Assembly: GCA_039105265.1 (NCBI GenBank)
Contig: JAPFFF010000092.1
Span: 1 to 64,000, forward strand
Direction of reading: 5' to 3'
From: Tritrichomonas musculus
Taxonomy: Eukaryota; Parabasalia; Tritrichomonadida; Tritrichomonadidae
DNA length: 64,000 nucleotides
How positions within the stretch are numbered: the first letter of the stretch is position 1; every line of letters begins with the position of its first letter. The notes below the pieces were generated by a model. The model was not told the origin of the DNA. It ran no database searches and was given only the letters and a program-made list of their open reading frames with translations. Both the position numbers and the translations under genes were made by a program. Shown here piece by piece: positions 37,601 through 49,700 of this stretch.

Positions 37601-40300
37601 TGCTTACAACAGATAAACATCGATACTAACAACAGATAAACATCGATGCTAACAACAGATAAACATCGATACTAACAACAGATAAACATCGATGCTAACA
37701 ACAGATAAACATCGATGCCAACAACATACAAACATCGATGCTTACAACATACAAACATCGATGCTTACAACAGACAAACATCGATGCTAACAACAGATAA
37801 ACATCGATGCTAACAACAGATAAACATCGATGCTTACAACAGACAAACATCGATGCTTACAACAGACAAACATCGATGCTAACAACAGATAAACATCGAT
37901 GCTAACAACATACAAACATCGATACTAACAACAGATAAACATTGATGCTAACAACATGCAAACATCGATGCTGACAACATACAAACATCGATGCTAACAA
38001 CATTCAAACATCAATGCTAACAACAGAAAAACATCGATGCTAACAACATACAAACATCGATGCTAACAACATTCAAACATCGATGCTGACAACAGAAAAA
38101 CATCTATGCTAACAACATACAAACATCGATACTAACAACAGATAAACATCGATGCTTACAACAGATAAACATCGATGCTAACAACAGATAAACATCGATG
38201 CTTACAACAGACAAACATCGATGCTAACAACAGATAAACATCGATGCTAACAACAGATAAACATCGATGCTAACAACAGATAAACATCGATGCTTACAAC
38301 AGACAAACATCGATGCTTACAACAGACAAACATCGATGCTAACAACAGATAAACATCGATGCTAACAACATACAAACATCGATACTAACAACAGATAAAC
38401 ATTGATGCTAACAACATGCAAACATCGATGCTGACAACATACAAACATCGATGCTAACAACATTCAAACATCGATGCTAACAACAGATAAACATCGATGC
38501 TAACAACAGATAAACATCGATGCTTACAACAGACAAACATCGATGCTTACAACAGATAAACATCGATGCTAACAACATACAAACATCGATACTAACAACA
38601 GATAAACATCGATGCTAACAACAGATAAACATCGATGCTAACAACAGATAAACATCGATGCTTACAACAGACAAACATCGATGCTAACAACAGATAAACA
38701 TCGATGCTAACAACAGATAAACATCGATGCTAACAACAGATAAACATCGATGCTTACAACAGACAAACATCGATGCTTACAACAGACAAACATCGATGCT
38801 AACAACAGATAAACATCGATGCTAACAACATACAAACATCGATACTAACAACAGATAAACATTGATGCTAACAACATGCAAACATCGATGCTGACAAAAT
38901 ACAAACATCGATGCTAACAACATTCAAACATCAATGCTAACAACAGAAAAACATCGATGCTAACAACATACAAACATCGATGCTAACAACAGATAAACAT
39001 CGATGCTAACAACATACAAACATCGATACTAACAACAGATAAACATTGATGCTAACAACATGCAAACATCGATGCTGACAACATACAAACATCGATGCTA
39101 ACAACATTCAAACATCAATGCTAACAACAGAAAAACATCTATGCTAACAACATTCAAACATCGATGCTAACAACAGATAAACATCGATGCTTACAACAGA
39201 CAAACATCGATGCTAACAACAGATAAACATCGATGCTAACAACATACAAACATCGATACTAACAACAGATAAACATTGATGCTAACAACATGCAAACATC
39301 GATGCTGACAACATACAAACATCGATGCTAACAACATTCAAACATCAATGCTAACAACAGAAAAACATCGATGCTAACAACATACAAACATCGATGCTAA
39401 CAACATTCAAACATCGATGCTGACAACAGAAAAACATCTATGCTAACAACAGATAAACATCGATGCTAACAACATACAAACATCGATGCTAACAACAGAC
39501 AAACATCGATGCTAACAACAGATAAACATCGATGCTAACAACATACAAACATCGATGCTAACAACAGATAAACATCGATGCTTACAACAGACAAACATCG
39601 ATGCTTACAACAGACAAACATCGATGCTAACAACAGATAAACATCGATGCTAACAACAGATAAACATCGATGCTAACAACATACAAACATCGATGCTAAC
39701 TACAGACAAACATCGATGCTTACAACAGACAAACATCGATGCTAACAACAGATAAACATCGATGCTAACAACAGATAAACATCGATGCTAACAACAGATA
39801 AACATCGATGCTTACAACAGACAAACATCGATGCTTACAACAGACAAACATCGATGCTAACAACAGAAAAACATCGATGCTAACAACAGATAAACATCGA
39901 TGCTAACAACAGATAAACATCAATGCGAACAACAGATAAACATTGATGCTAACAACATTCAAACATCGATGCTGACAACAGATAAACATCGATGCCAACA
40001 ACAGACAAACATTGATGCTAACGACAGACAAACATCGATGCTGACAACATACAAACATCGATGCTAACAACATTCAAACATCGATGCTGACAACAGACAA
40101 ACATTGATGCTAACAACATACAAACATCGATGCTGACAACAGAAAAACATCGATGCTGACAACAGAAAAACATCGATGCTAACAACAGAAAAACATCGAT
40201 GCTAACAACATTCAAACATCGATGCTGACAACAGAAAAACATCTATGCTAACAACAGATAAACATCTATGCTAACGACAGACAAACATTGATGTTAATAA
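16635..40300 (+). repeat. 23-bp satellite array, about 1,030 copies
   Basis: The monomer has a core AAACATCGATGCTNACAACA followed by a three-base block, most often GAT or GAC, also TTC, TAC, GAA, TGC or AAT. N is mostly A or T, sometimes G. The base at N and the next block are linked: T goes mainly with GAC, A with GAT/TTC/TAC, G with GAA/TAC. Each monomer carries the 8-base palindrome CATCGATG. Long frames on both strands (23-residue periods) are only a consequence of the repeat and are not genes. Higher-order copies are visible: blocks 1,150 bases apart, and a roughly 9.2-9.8-kb segment present twice (about 17.8-26.6 and 27.5-36 kb). Variants become more diverse toward the tail (36.7-40.3 kb). 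Confidence 0.95.
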
Positions 40301-40512
40301 CTGATTCGCGTTTTTGCTAATTACAAACTTTTGTTAGTTTTTTTACAGAAAGCATTAATAAAGTTTTTTATGCTATGCTAATTTATGAATAAAATTTTGA
40401 CTAAAGTATTGTTTATTTGAATGCCTTTTATATAGATATTGTCTTTTTTCTAAAAGAAAAAAACTGTGTACTAGACACTTTTTGAACGCAGTTCAAAAAG
40501 TGGCGTTCCTTG
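40301..40512 (+). other. Tail of unit 1 with terminal hairpin
   Basis: The tail is a 212-base non-coding sequence starting at TAACTGATTCGCG. It ends with the hairpin at 40477-40503 (loop GCA) and GCGTTCCTTG. It is the same in all units apart from a few bases. A second small inverted repeat, CTTTTTTCTAAAAGAAAAAA, lies just upstream. Confidence 0.8.
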
Positions 40513-42550
40513 TCTTAATATAATAAAACAAAACCCCAAAAAAATAAGACCTGAACTTATCCATCCATCATATTGTTTTAAAATATTTTGGATAATAATT
40601 AATTTAAGTATATTATTATTTGCATTTGTAATTATAATTGTAAACTATTTTATTTCTTTTTGATTAAGATATTTTAATAAAAAAAAATTTTCAGTTATTT
40701 TTTTCATAAAGCTCATAGAATTTAATTTTTTTATTTATTTTTATTTTTATTTTTATTTTTATTTTTTTTTTTTTTTTTAATTAATTTATCAAAAAGAAAT
40801 AAAATAGTTTAATCTCATAGCCAGATAAATTCCAGGATCAACTCAAATATAGATATTCTTTTCTGAAGAACCTTCAAAAAGTGGAAATCATTCAGAAAAA
40901 ATAATCAAATAAAAATAATAAAAAAATAATCTTTTTATGTTACAAAATTTTTACCGATTCTTACCGCCAGCCGCGGGGTCTCGACTCGGCTTCGCTTCGT
41001 TCAGCCTCGCTCGACGTCCGCTAGGCGGTATGTAGTCTAAAAATTATGTAAAAATATAAAAAGATTTGTTTTTTTCAATTATTTTATTTAGATTATTTTT
41101 TCTGAATGATTTCCACTTTTTGAAGGTTCTTCAGAAAAGACTAACTATACTTTAGTTGATCAAAATTCCACAACCAGATAATCCTACCGCCAGATAATAT
41201 TATCTTAAATATTGACAAACATTGATGCTAGCAACAGATAAATATTGATGCTAACAACAGATAAACATCGATGCTTACAACATACAAACATCGATGCTAA
41301 CAACAGATAAACATCGATGCCAACAACATACAAACATCGATGCTAACAACAGATAAACATCGATGCTAACAACAGATAAACATCGATACTAACAACAGAT
41401 AAACATCGATGCTAACAACAGATAAACATCGATGCTAACAACATACAAACATCGATGCTAACAACATACAAACATCGATGCTAACAACAGATAAACATCG
41501 ATGCTAACAACAGATAAACATCGATGCTTACAACATACAAACATCGATGCTAACAACAGATAAACATCGATGCCAACAACATACAAACATCGATGCTAAC
41601 AACAGATAAACATCGATGCTAACAACAGATAAACATCGATGCTAACAACATACAAACATCGATACTAACAACAGAAGAACATCGATGCTAACAACATACA
41701 AACATCGATGCTAACAACATACAAACATCGATGCTAACAACAGATAAACATCGATGCTAACAACAGATAAACATCGATACTAACAACAGAAGAACATCGA
41801 TGCTAACAACATTCAAACATCGATGCTGACAACAGAAAAACATCGATGCTAACAACATTCAAACATCGATGCTGACAACAGAAAAACATCTATGCTAACA
41901 ACATTCAAACATCGATGCTAACAACATTCAAACATCGATGCTGACAACAGAAAAACATCGATGCTAACAACATTCAAACATCAATGCTAACAACATTCAA
42001 ACATCGATGCTGACAACAGAAAAACATCGATGCCAACAACATACAAACATCGATGCTAACAACAGATAAACATCGATGCTAACAACAGATAAACATCGAT
42101 ACTTACAACATACAAACATCGATACTAACAACAGAAGAACATCGATGCTAACAACATTCAAACATCGATGCTGACAACAGAAAAACATCGATGCTAACAA
42201 CATTCAAACATCGATGCTGACAACAGAAAAACATCGATGCTAACAACATTCAAACATCGATGCTGACAACAGAAAAACATCTATGCTAACAACAGATAAA
42301 CATCTATGCTAACAACAGACAAACATTGATGTTAATAACTGATTCGCGTTTTTGCTAATTACAAACTTTTGTTAGTTTTTTTACAGAAAGCATTAATAAA
42401 GTTTTTTATGCTATGCTAATTTTAGAATAAAATTTTGACTAAAGTATTGTTTATTTGAATGCCTTTTATATAGATATTGTCTTTTTTCTAAAAGAAAAAA
42501 ACTGTGTACTAGACACTTTTTGAACTGCGTTTAAAAAGTGGCGTTCCTTG
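40513..42550 (+). mobile_element. Satellite-carrying Helitron-like element, unit 2
   Basis: This unit of 2,038 bases joins unit 1 head-to-tail without a single base between CTTG (40512) and TC (40513). The head is 40513-41213, with a longer T-rich stretch than in unit 1. The array is 41214-42338 (about 49 monomers), with many TAC, TTC and GAA blocks and a few with GAAG. The tail is 42339-42550, and its hairpin loop is TGC instead of GCA. One arm base differs, making it the only unit with an imperfect terminal stem. The unit is followed by TT of the flanking DNA. Confidence 0.6.
41214..42338 (+). repeat. 23-bp satellite array of unit 2, about 49 copies
   Basis: This is the same 23-bp monomer as in unit 1, but the three-base block is more often TAC, TTC and GAA. 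Blocks of several monomers are duplicated within it; for example, the stretch from 41255 recurs near 41520. Confidence 0.9.
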
Positions 42551-42607
42551 TTTAAAAATATATTTATATCCTGAATATCTGAATAAATAACAAAATCAGA
42601 TAATTAA

Positions 42608-42745
42608 TTGGAGTATCCATTTCTCAAAATTGAAGGATTAAATTTTGATAAAAATATGATATATTATACTCCTCATAATAAATTTCATGTTTACAGAAAA
42701 TCAGGCAAAATTCATCTGCCAATTCTTTTTTCATCTATTCTGTAA
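42608..42745 (+). pseudogene. Coding-like fragment of about 45 codons
   Basis: A frame following a stop codon, with no ATG at its start, reads as protein-like sequence (EYPFLKIEGLNFDKN, IYYTPHNKFHVYRKSGKIHL) with low-complexity-free composition. It is likely the remnant of a longer gene, but its family is unknown. It could also be chance. Confidence 0.25.
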
Positions 42746-43401
42746 GAATATATTATTCATATTAATATGTTGATAACAAATATATTATTATTTTATTATA
42801 GTAGTGTCGATAAGTGGCCACGCTCTCAATTAAGTGGCCACGGTGATTTGACAATCAACTCCACTAAAATTATTAGGGAATAGAATGGCATGCTCTCAAT
42901 TTTGTAAAAAATTCAAAGGATATAAATTTTTATTCCCGTGGCCATCTTTAAGGTGTCAGAAAATAAGAAATTCATTTCAATAATGTAGGTGTAAAATGGC
43001 ACACTCCAATTTCCTACTTTTTCTTAAGAAAAATGTGGATGCAAAAATTCGTTTTTAAAGTGTCAAAAAAATCAAAATCCAATCAAATAATTGTGGTATA
43101 AAACGGCCTTATGGTGCCGTTTATTTGAATAAAAAGATCAATAAAATTCAATGAGTAACCACTATTTTCTTCTCAAAAATTATCTACATTTATGAAATCA
43201 TAACTCAGCATCATCTAATCCCTACCTTCTTACGTTCGCTATATCGACATACCAAAAATAAATTGCTGATGCTTTTCTCAGCATCAATTTGGTACCTACG
43301 TTTATTTACAGAAATCAGCAGCTTTATTCTCTAATATCGCTTTTAAACTTATTCAGGATCTTATTTTTTACTAGCGCTATCAAGAAAATCAACAAAACAA
43401 A

Positions 43402-43540
43402 TCATTAAATCCAACTAATGCTTTCATTTGGATGGTCTTATCCTGATTCAAAGAAACATTACCCTCTAATAATTACTAAATATCGATCTAAAAGATTAGA
43501 AAGAAATAATGATAAGTTAGATCAAACTTTTGTTTTGTGA
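43402..43540 (+). CDS. Possible small gene or gene start, 40 codons
   Basis: The ATG at 43418 starts a 40-codon frame to TGA at 43540 (MLSFGWSYPDSKKHY...DQTFVL). TCATT at 43402-43406 fits the trichomonad initiator, with its +1 A 14 bases before the ATG; the start given here includes it. The composition is protein-like. It could be a short real gene or the surviving start of a decayed one. No family is recognised. Confidence 0.25.
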
Positions 43541-43885
43541 TTTTGTTTTGATTGTATTAGTAAAAATATATGTATGGGTACTGGATTCTCTTCCGTCATT
43601 TATTTATATATTCATATATTATATTAATTAAGAGTTAATTAGATTATTTTATAAATACCAGAATATTTTAATGGGCAATAAGTGATATATCAACGATTTT
43701 AATTTTTAATGAGAAATGATCGTTTTTTATTTTTTGAATAAGATCATTGAAATATTTGAATATAAAAAATTTAATTATGAAATATTTTTATCTTTTAGAA
43801 CTATTTATATTTATAAATTATTTAATATAAATAAAAATATATAAATATATTATATTAGAAAAAATATAAATGTTAAGAATTATGT

Positions 43886-44257
43886 TTATTTTTTGGAGCT
43901 AAAAAAACAATTCAATATCTTTTGGTCAAGTGTAACAATTTTTTCGTTGAGCGCAAATAAAAGAATTCGTTTGTTGGTTCTAAAAATATGGAATTTTTCA
44001 ATATTTGACCAGAATTTCATAATTTTTGGCTTAAAAAATATTATAATTTTTTCAATCTTTGAAAAAAATAGTAGATTTCTAGGATAATTATTTGAAAAAG
44101 AAATAATTATATTTAAGACATCTTTTAAATCTTGCGAATTTTCATCAATTTTGTAATCATTAAAAATGCGAATTAAATTTTCATAATTTTCTTCAAGATC
44201 ATCTGAATTTTTCAAGAATTCCATTAAAGAAGATTCGACAAGTTCTCGAGAATGCAT
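43886..44257 (-). pseudogene. Ankyrin-family gene, N-terminal part only
   Basis: Encodes 123 residues that match the beginning of the trichomonad ankyrin/DUF3447 protein at 52051. The shared features are an acidic helical start, the hydrophobic pattern F(S)KIE(K/R)I(I/L)(I/L)FFK...(I/N)I(E/F)...IF(R/K)(T/S)NKRILLF and the helix after it. The full-length relative continues with a WFPK-type segment, the DUF3447 region and ankyrin repeats. Here the frame stops after about 123 codons and no DUF3447 or ankyrin sequence is found further along, so it is a truncated copy. The ATG is at 44257-44255. The tail end of unit 3 lies only about 57 bases upstream, so the element sits right at the promoter. 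Confidence 0.7.
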
Positions 44258-44263
44258 ATATAT

Positions 44264-44268
44264 TATGA
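44264..44268 (-). promoter_or_regulatory. Initiator-like site of the truncated ankyrin gene
   Basis: On the minus strand the bases read TCATA, matching TCA-Y-W, with the +1 A at 44266. That is 9 bases before the ATG at 44257. Confidence 0.45.
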
Positions 44269-44313
44269 TATCTGATCTTTCAAGAATTCACTCATTTTTA
44301 TTTTATAAAGTAA

Positions 44314-46766
44314 CAAGGAACGCCACTTTTTGAACGCAGTTCAAAAAGTGTCTAGTACACAGTTTTTTTCTTTTAGAAAAAAGACAATATCTATATAAAA
44401 GGCATTCAAATAAACAATACTTTAGTCAAAATTTTATTCTAAAATTAGCATAGCATAAAAAACTTTATTAATGCTTTCTGTAAAAAAACTAACAAAAGTT
44501 TGTAATTAGCAAAAACGCGAATCAGTTATTAACATCAATGTTTGTCTGTTGTTAGCATAGATGTTTATCTGTTGTTAGCATAGATGTTTTTCTGTTGTCA
44601 GCATCGATGTTTGAATGTTGTTAGCATCGATGTTCTTCTGTTGTTAGTATCGATGTTTGTATGTTGTAAGTATCGATGTTTATCTGTTGTTAGCATCGAT
44701 GTTTATCTGTTGTTAGCATCGATGTTTGTATGTTGTTGGCATCGATGTTTGTATGTTGTTGGCATCGATGTTTTTCTGTTGTCAGCATCGATGTTTGAAT
44801 GTTGTTAGCATTGATGTTTGAATGTTGTTAGCATCGATGTTTTTCTGTTGTCAGCATCGATGTTTGAATGTTGTTAGCATCGATGTTTGAATGTTGTTAG
44901 CATAGATGTTTTTCTGTTGTCAGCATCGATGTTTGAATGTTGTTAGCATCGATGTTTTTCTGTTGTCAGCATCGATGTTTGAATGTTGTTAGCATCGATG
45001 TTCTTCTGTTGTTAGTATCGATGTTTATCTGTTGTTAGCATCGATGTTTGTATGTTGTTAGCATCGATGTTTGTATGTTGTTAGCATCGATGTTTGTATG
45101 TTGTTAGCATCGATGTTTGTATGTTGTTAGCATCGATGTTTTTCTGTTGTCAGCATCGATGTTTATCTGTTGTTAGCATCGATGTTTATCTGTTGTTAGC
45201 ATCGATGTTTGTATGTTGTTGGCATCGATGTTTATCTGTTGTTAGCATCGATGTTTGTATGTTGTTAGCATCGATGTTTATCTGTTGTTAGCATCGATGT
45301 TTATCTGTTGTTAGCATCGATGTTTGTATGTTGTTAGCATCGATGTTTATCTGTTGTTAGCATCGATGTTTATCTGTTGTAAGCATCGATGTTTATCTGT
45401 TGTTAGCATCGATGTTTGTCTGTTGTAAGCATCGATATTTTGTCTGTTGTAAGCATCGATGTTTGTCTGTTGTAAGCATCGATGTTTATCTGTTGTTAGC
45501 ATCGATGTTTATCTGTTGTTAGCATCGATGTTTGTCTGTTGTAAGCATCGATGTTTGTATGTTGTTAGCATCGATGTTTGTATGTTGTTAGCATCGATGT
45601 TCTTCTGTTGTTAGTATCGATGTTTGTATGTTGTTAGCATCGATGTTTATCTGTTGTTAGCATCGATGTTTATCTGTTGTTAGCATCGATGTTTGTATGT
45701 TGTTGGCATCGATGTTTATCTGTTGTTAGCATCGATGTTTGTATGTTGTAAGCATCGATGTTTATCTGTTGTTAGCATCGATGTTTATCTGTTGTTAGCA
45801 TCGATGTTTGTATGTTGTTAGCATCGATGTTTGTATGTTGTTAGCATCGATGTTTATCTGTTGTTAGCATCGATGTTTATCTGTTGTTAGTATCGATGTT
45901 TATCTGTTGTTAGCATCGATGTTTATCTGTTGTTAGCATCGATGTTTGTATGTTGTTGGCATCGATGTTTATCTGTTGTTAGCATCGATGTTTGTATGTT
46001 GTAAGCATCGATGTTTATCTGTTGTTAGCATCAATATTTATCTGTTGCTAGCATCAATGTTTGTCAATATTTAAGATAATATTATCTGGCGGTAGGATTA
46101 TCTGGTTGTGGAATTTTGATCAACTAAAGTATAGTTAGTCTTTTCTGAAGAACCTTCAAAAAGTGGAAATCATTCAGAAAAAATAATCTAAATAAAATAA
46201 TTGAAAAAAACAAATCTTTTTATATTTTTACATAATTTTTAGACTACATACCGCCTAGCGGACGTCGAGCGAGGCTGAACGAAGCGAAGCCGAGTCGAGA
46301 CCCCGCGGCTGGCGGTAAGAATCGGTAAAAATTTTGTAACATAAAAAGATTATTTTTTTATTATTTTTATTTGATTATTTTTTCTGAATGATTTCCACTT
46401 TTTGAAGGTTCTTCAGAAAAGAATATCTATATTTGAGTTGATCCTGGAATTTATCTGGCTATGAGATTAAACTATTTTATTTCTTTTTGATAAATTAATT
46501 AAAAAAAAAAAAAAAAATAAAAATAAAAATAAAAATAAAAATAAATAAAAAAATTAAATTCTATGAGCTTTATGAAAAAAATAACTGAAAATTTTTTTTT
46601 ATTAAAATATCTTAATCAAAAAGAAATAAAATAGTTTACAATTATAATTACAAATGCAAATAATAATATACTTAAATTAATTATTATCCAAAATATTTTA
46701 AAACAATATGATGGATGGATAAGTTCAGGTCTTATTTTTTTGGGGTTTTGTTTTATTATATTAAGA
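44314..46766 (-). mobile_element. Satellite-carrying Helitron-like element, unit 3 (inverted)
   Basis: This unit of 2,453 bases lies in reverse orientation. The tail (44314-44524) carries loop TGC in element orientation, as in unit 2. The array is 44525-46065 (about 67 monomers) and the head is 46066-46766. It shares unit-2-specific marks: GGGGTCTCGACTC in the GC-rich core, CATCCATCATATTG near the 5' end, the long TTTTA repeats in the head, and the last two monomers before the tail. It is thus the mirror partner of unit 2. Its flanking base beyond the tail (T in element orientation) fits the A|T insertion pattern. Confidence 0.6.
44525..46065 (-). repeat. 23-bp satellite array of unit 3, about 67 copies
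   Basis: The array has the same monomer, read on the minus strand. Near 45430 it contains a rare one-base-longer monomer (ACAAAATATCGATG in element orientation) that also occurs once in unit 1 near 37545. Confidence 0.9.
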
Positions 46767-49700
46767 CAAGGAACGCCACTTTTTGAACTGCGTTCAAAAA
46801 GTGTCTAGTACACAGTTTTTTTCTTTTAGAAAAAAGACAATATCTATATAAAAGGCATTCAAATAAACAATACTTTAGTCAAAATTTTATTCATAAATTA
46901 GCATAGCATAAAAAACTTTATTAATGCTTTCTGTAAAAAAACTAACAAAAGTTTGTAATTAGCAAAAACGCGAATCAGTTATTAACATCAATGTTTGTCT
47001 GTCGTTAGCATAGATGTTTATCTGTTGTTAGCATAGATGTTTTTCTGTTGTCAGCATCGATGTTTGAATGTTGTTAGCATCGATGTTTTTCTGTTGTTAG
47101 CATCGATGTTTTTCTGTTGTCAGCATCGATGTTTTTCTGTTGTCAGCATCGATGTTTGTATGTTGTTAGCATCAATGTTTGTCTGTTGTCAGCATCGATG
47201 TTTGAATGTTGTTAGCATCGATGTTTGTATGTTGTCAGCATCGATGTTTGTCTGTCGTTAGCATCAATGTTTGTCTGTTGTTGGCATCGATGTTTATCTG
47301 TTGTCAGCATCGATGTTTGAATGTTGTTAGCATCAATGTTTATCTGTTGTTCGCATTGATGTTTATCTGTTGTTAGCATCGATGTTTATCTGTTGTTAGC
47401 ATCGATGTTTTTCTGTTGTCAGCATCGATGTTTGAATGTTGTTAGCATCGATGTTTTTATGTTGTTAGCATCGATGTTTTTCTGTTGTTAGCATCGATGT
47501 TTATCTGTTTTAGTATCGATGTTTGTATGTTGTTAGCATCGATGTTTATCTGTTGTTAGCATCGATGTTTGTCTGTTGTAAGCATCGATGTTTGTCTGTT
47601 GTAAGCATCGATGTTTATCTGTTGTTAGCATCGATGTTTATCTGTTGTTAGCATCGATGTTTATCTGTTGTTAGCATCGATGTTTGTCTGTTGTAAGCAT
47701 CGATGTTTGTCTGTTGTAAGCATCGATGTTTATCTGTTGTTAGCATCGATGTTTATCTGTTGTTAGCATCGATGTTTATCTGTTGTTAGTATCGATGTTT
47801 GTATGTTGTTAGCATCGATGTTTATCTGTTGTTAGCATCGATGTTTGTCTGTTGTAAGCATCGATGTTTATCTGTTGTTAGCATCGATGTTTATCTGTTG
47901 TTAGCATCGATGTTTATCTGTTGTTAGCATAGATGTTTTTCTGTTGTCAGCATCGATGTTTGAATGTTGTTAGCATCGATGTTTTTATGTTGTTAGCATC
48001 GATGTTTTTCTGTTGTTAGCATTGATGTTTGAATGTTGTTAGCATCGATGTTTGTATGTTGTCAGCATCGATGTTTGCATGTTGTTAGCATCAATGTTTA
48101 TCTGTTGTTAGTATCGATGTTTGTATGTTGTTAGCATCGATGTTTATCTGTTGTTAGCATCGATGTTTGTCTGTTGTAAGCATCGATGTTTATCTGTTGT
48201 TAGCATCGATGTTTATCTGTTGTTAGCATCGATGTTTATCTGTTGTTAGTATCGATGTTTGTATGTTGTTAGCATCGATGTTTATCTGTTGTTAGCATCG
48301 ATGTTTGTCTGTTGTAAGCATCGATGTTTATCTGTTGTTAGCATCGATGTTTATCTGTTGTTAGCATCGATGTTTATCTGTTGTTAGCATAGATGTTTTT
48401 CTGTTGTCAGCATCGATGTTTGAATGTTGTTAGCATCGATGTTTTTATGTTGTTAGCATCGATGTTTTTCTGTTGTTAGCATTGATGTTTGAATGTTGTT
48501 AGCATCGATGTTTGTATGTTGTCAGCATCGATGTTTGCATGTTGTTAGCATCAATGTTTATCTGTTGTTAGTATCGATGTTTGTATGTTGTTAGCATCGA
48601 TGTTTATCTGTTGTTAGCATCGATGTTTGTCTGTTGTAAGCATCGATGTTTATCTGTTGTTAGTATCGATGTTTGAATGTTGTTAGCATAGATGTTTTTC
48701 TGTTGTCAGCATCGATGTTTGAATGTTGTTAGCATCGATGTTTGCATGTTGTTAGCATCAATGTTTATCTGTTGTTAGCATCGATGTTTGTATGTTGTTA
48801 GCATCGATGTTTATCTGTTGTTAGCATCGATGTTTATCTGTTGTAAGCATCGATGTTTATCTGTTGTTAGTATCGATGTTTGAATGTTGTTAGCATAGAT
48901 GTTTTTCTGTTGTCAGCATCGATGTTTGAATGTTGTTAGCATCGATGTTTGTATGTTGTTAGCATCGATGTTTTTCTGTTGTTAGCATTGATGTTTGAAT
49001 GTTGTTAGCATCGATGTTTGTATGTTGTCAGCATCGATGTTTGCATGTTGTTAGCATCAATGTTTATCTGTTGTTAGTATCGATGTTTGTATGTTGTTAG
49101 CATCGATGTTTATCTGTTGTTAGCATCGATGTTTGTCTGTTGTAAGCATCGATGTTTGTCTGTTGTAAGCATCGATGTTTATCTGTTGTTAGCATCGATG
49201 TTTATCTGTTGTTAGCATCGATGTTTATCTGTTGTTAGCATCGATGTTTGTCTGTTGTAAGCATCGATGTTTATCTGTTGTTAGCATCGATGTTTATCTG
49301 TTGTAAGCATCGATGTTTATCTGTTGTTAGTATCGATGTTTGAATGTTGTTAGCATAGATGTTTTTCTGTTGTCAGCATCGATGTTTGAATGTTGTTAGC
49401 ATCGATGTTTGTATGTTGTTAGCATCGATGTTTTTCTGTTGTTAGCATTGATGTTTGAATGTTGTTAGCATCGATGTTTGTATGTTGTCAGCATCGATGT
49501 TTGCATGTTGTTAGCATCAATGTTTATCTGTTGTTAGTATCGATGTTTGTATGTTGTTAGCATCGATGTTTATCTGTTGTTAGCATCGATGTTTGTCTGT
49601 TGTAAGCATCGATGTTTGTCTGTTGTAAGCATCGATGTTTATCTGTTGTTAGCATCGATGTTTATCTGTTGTTAGCATCGATGTTTATCTGTTGTTAGCA

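Larger units (their letters stand above)
15958..40512 (+). mobile_element. Satellite-carrying Helitron-like element, unit 1
   Basis: This unit of 24,555 bases consists of a head, a long 23-bp repeat array and a tail. The 5' end is TCTTAATATAAT, preceded by an A. The 3' end is a perfect 12-bp-arm hairpin (CACTTTTTGAAC arm, GCA loop), then ten bases, ending CTTG and followed by a T. These ends repeat exactly in three more copies. The 5' TC, the 3' hairpin about ten bases before CT-x-G, and insertion between A and T without target duplication are the hallmarks of Helitrons, whose 3' consensus is CTRR; the third base here departs from it. No Rep/helicase gene is present, so it would be non-autonomous. 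Head-to-tail abutment with unit 2 also fits rolling-circle elements. Alternatives are a foldback element or a satellite block with conserved edges. Confidence 0.6.
42551..44313. other. Spacer between the two facing element pairs
   Basis: This is 1,763 bases of single-copy DNA between the tail ends of unit 2 and unit 3. It contains coding fragments, a 40-codon frame with an initiator-like site and the start of an ankyrin gene, all given separately. It also has a small perfect hairpin (AAACGGC / GCCGTTT, about 43100-43122), one near 43269-43288 (TGATGCT / AGCATCA), and three close occurrences of GTGGCCA (42823-42957). No other repeats were seen. Confidence 0.6.

Noticed and set aside
16635-40300. 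Telomere repeat array
   Set aside because: The 23-bp unit has no G-rich strand pattern, lies internally with conserved heads and tails, and occurs in both orientations.
42803-43250. MITE bounded by TGTCGATA and TATCGACA
   Set aside because: Only eight bases match as an inverted repeat and no target duplication was seen. It is too weak to call.
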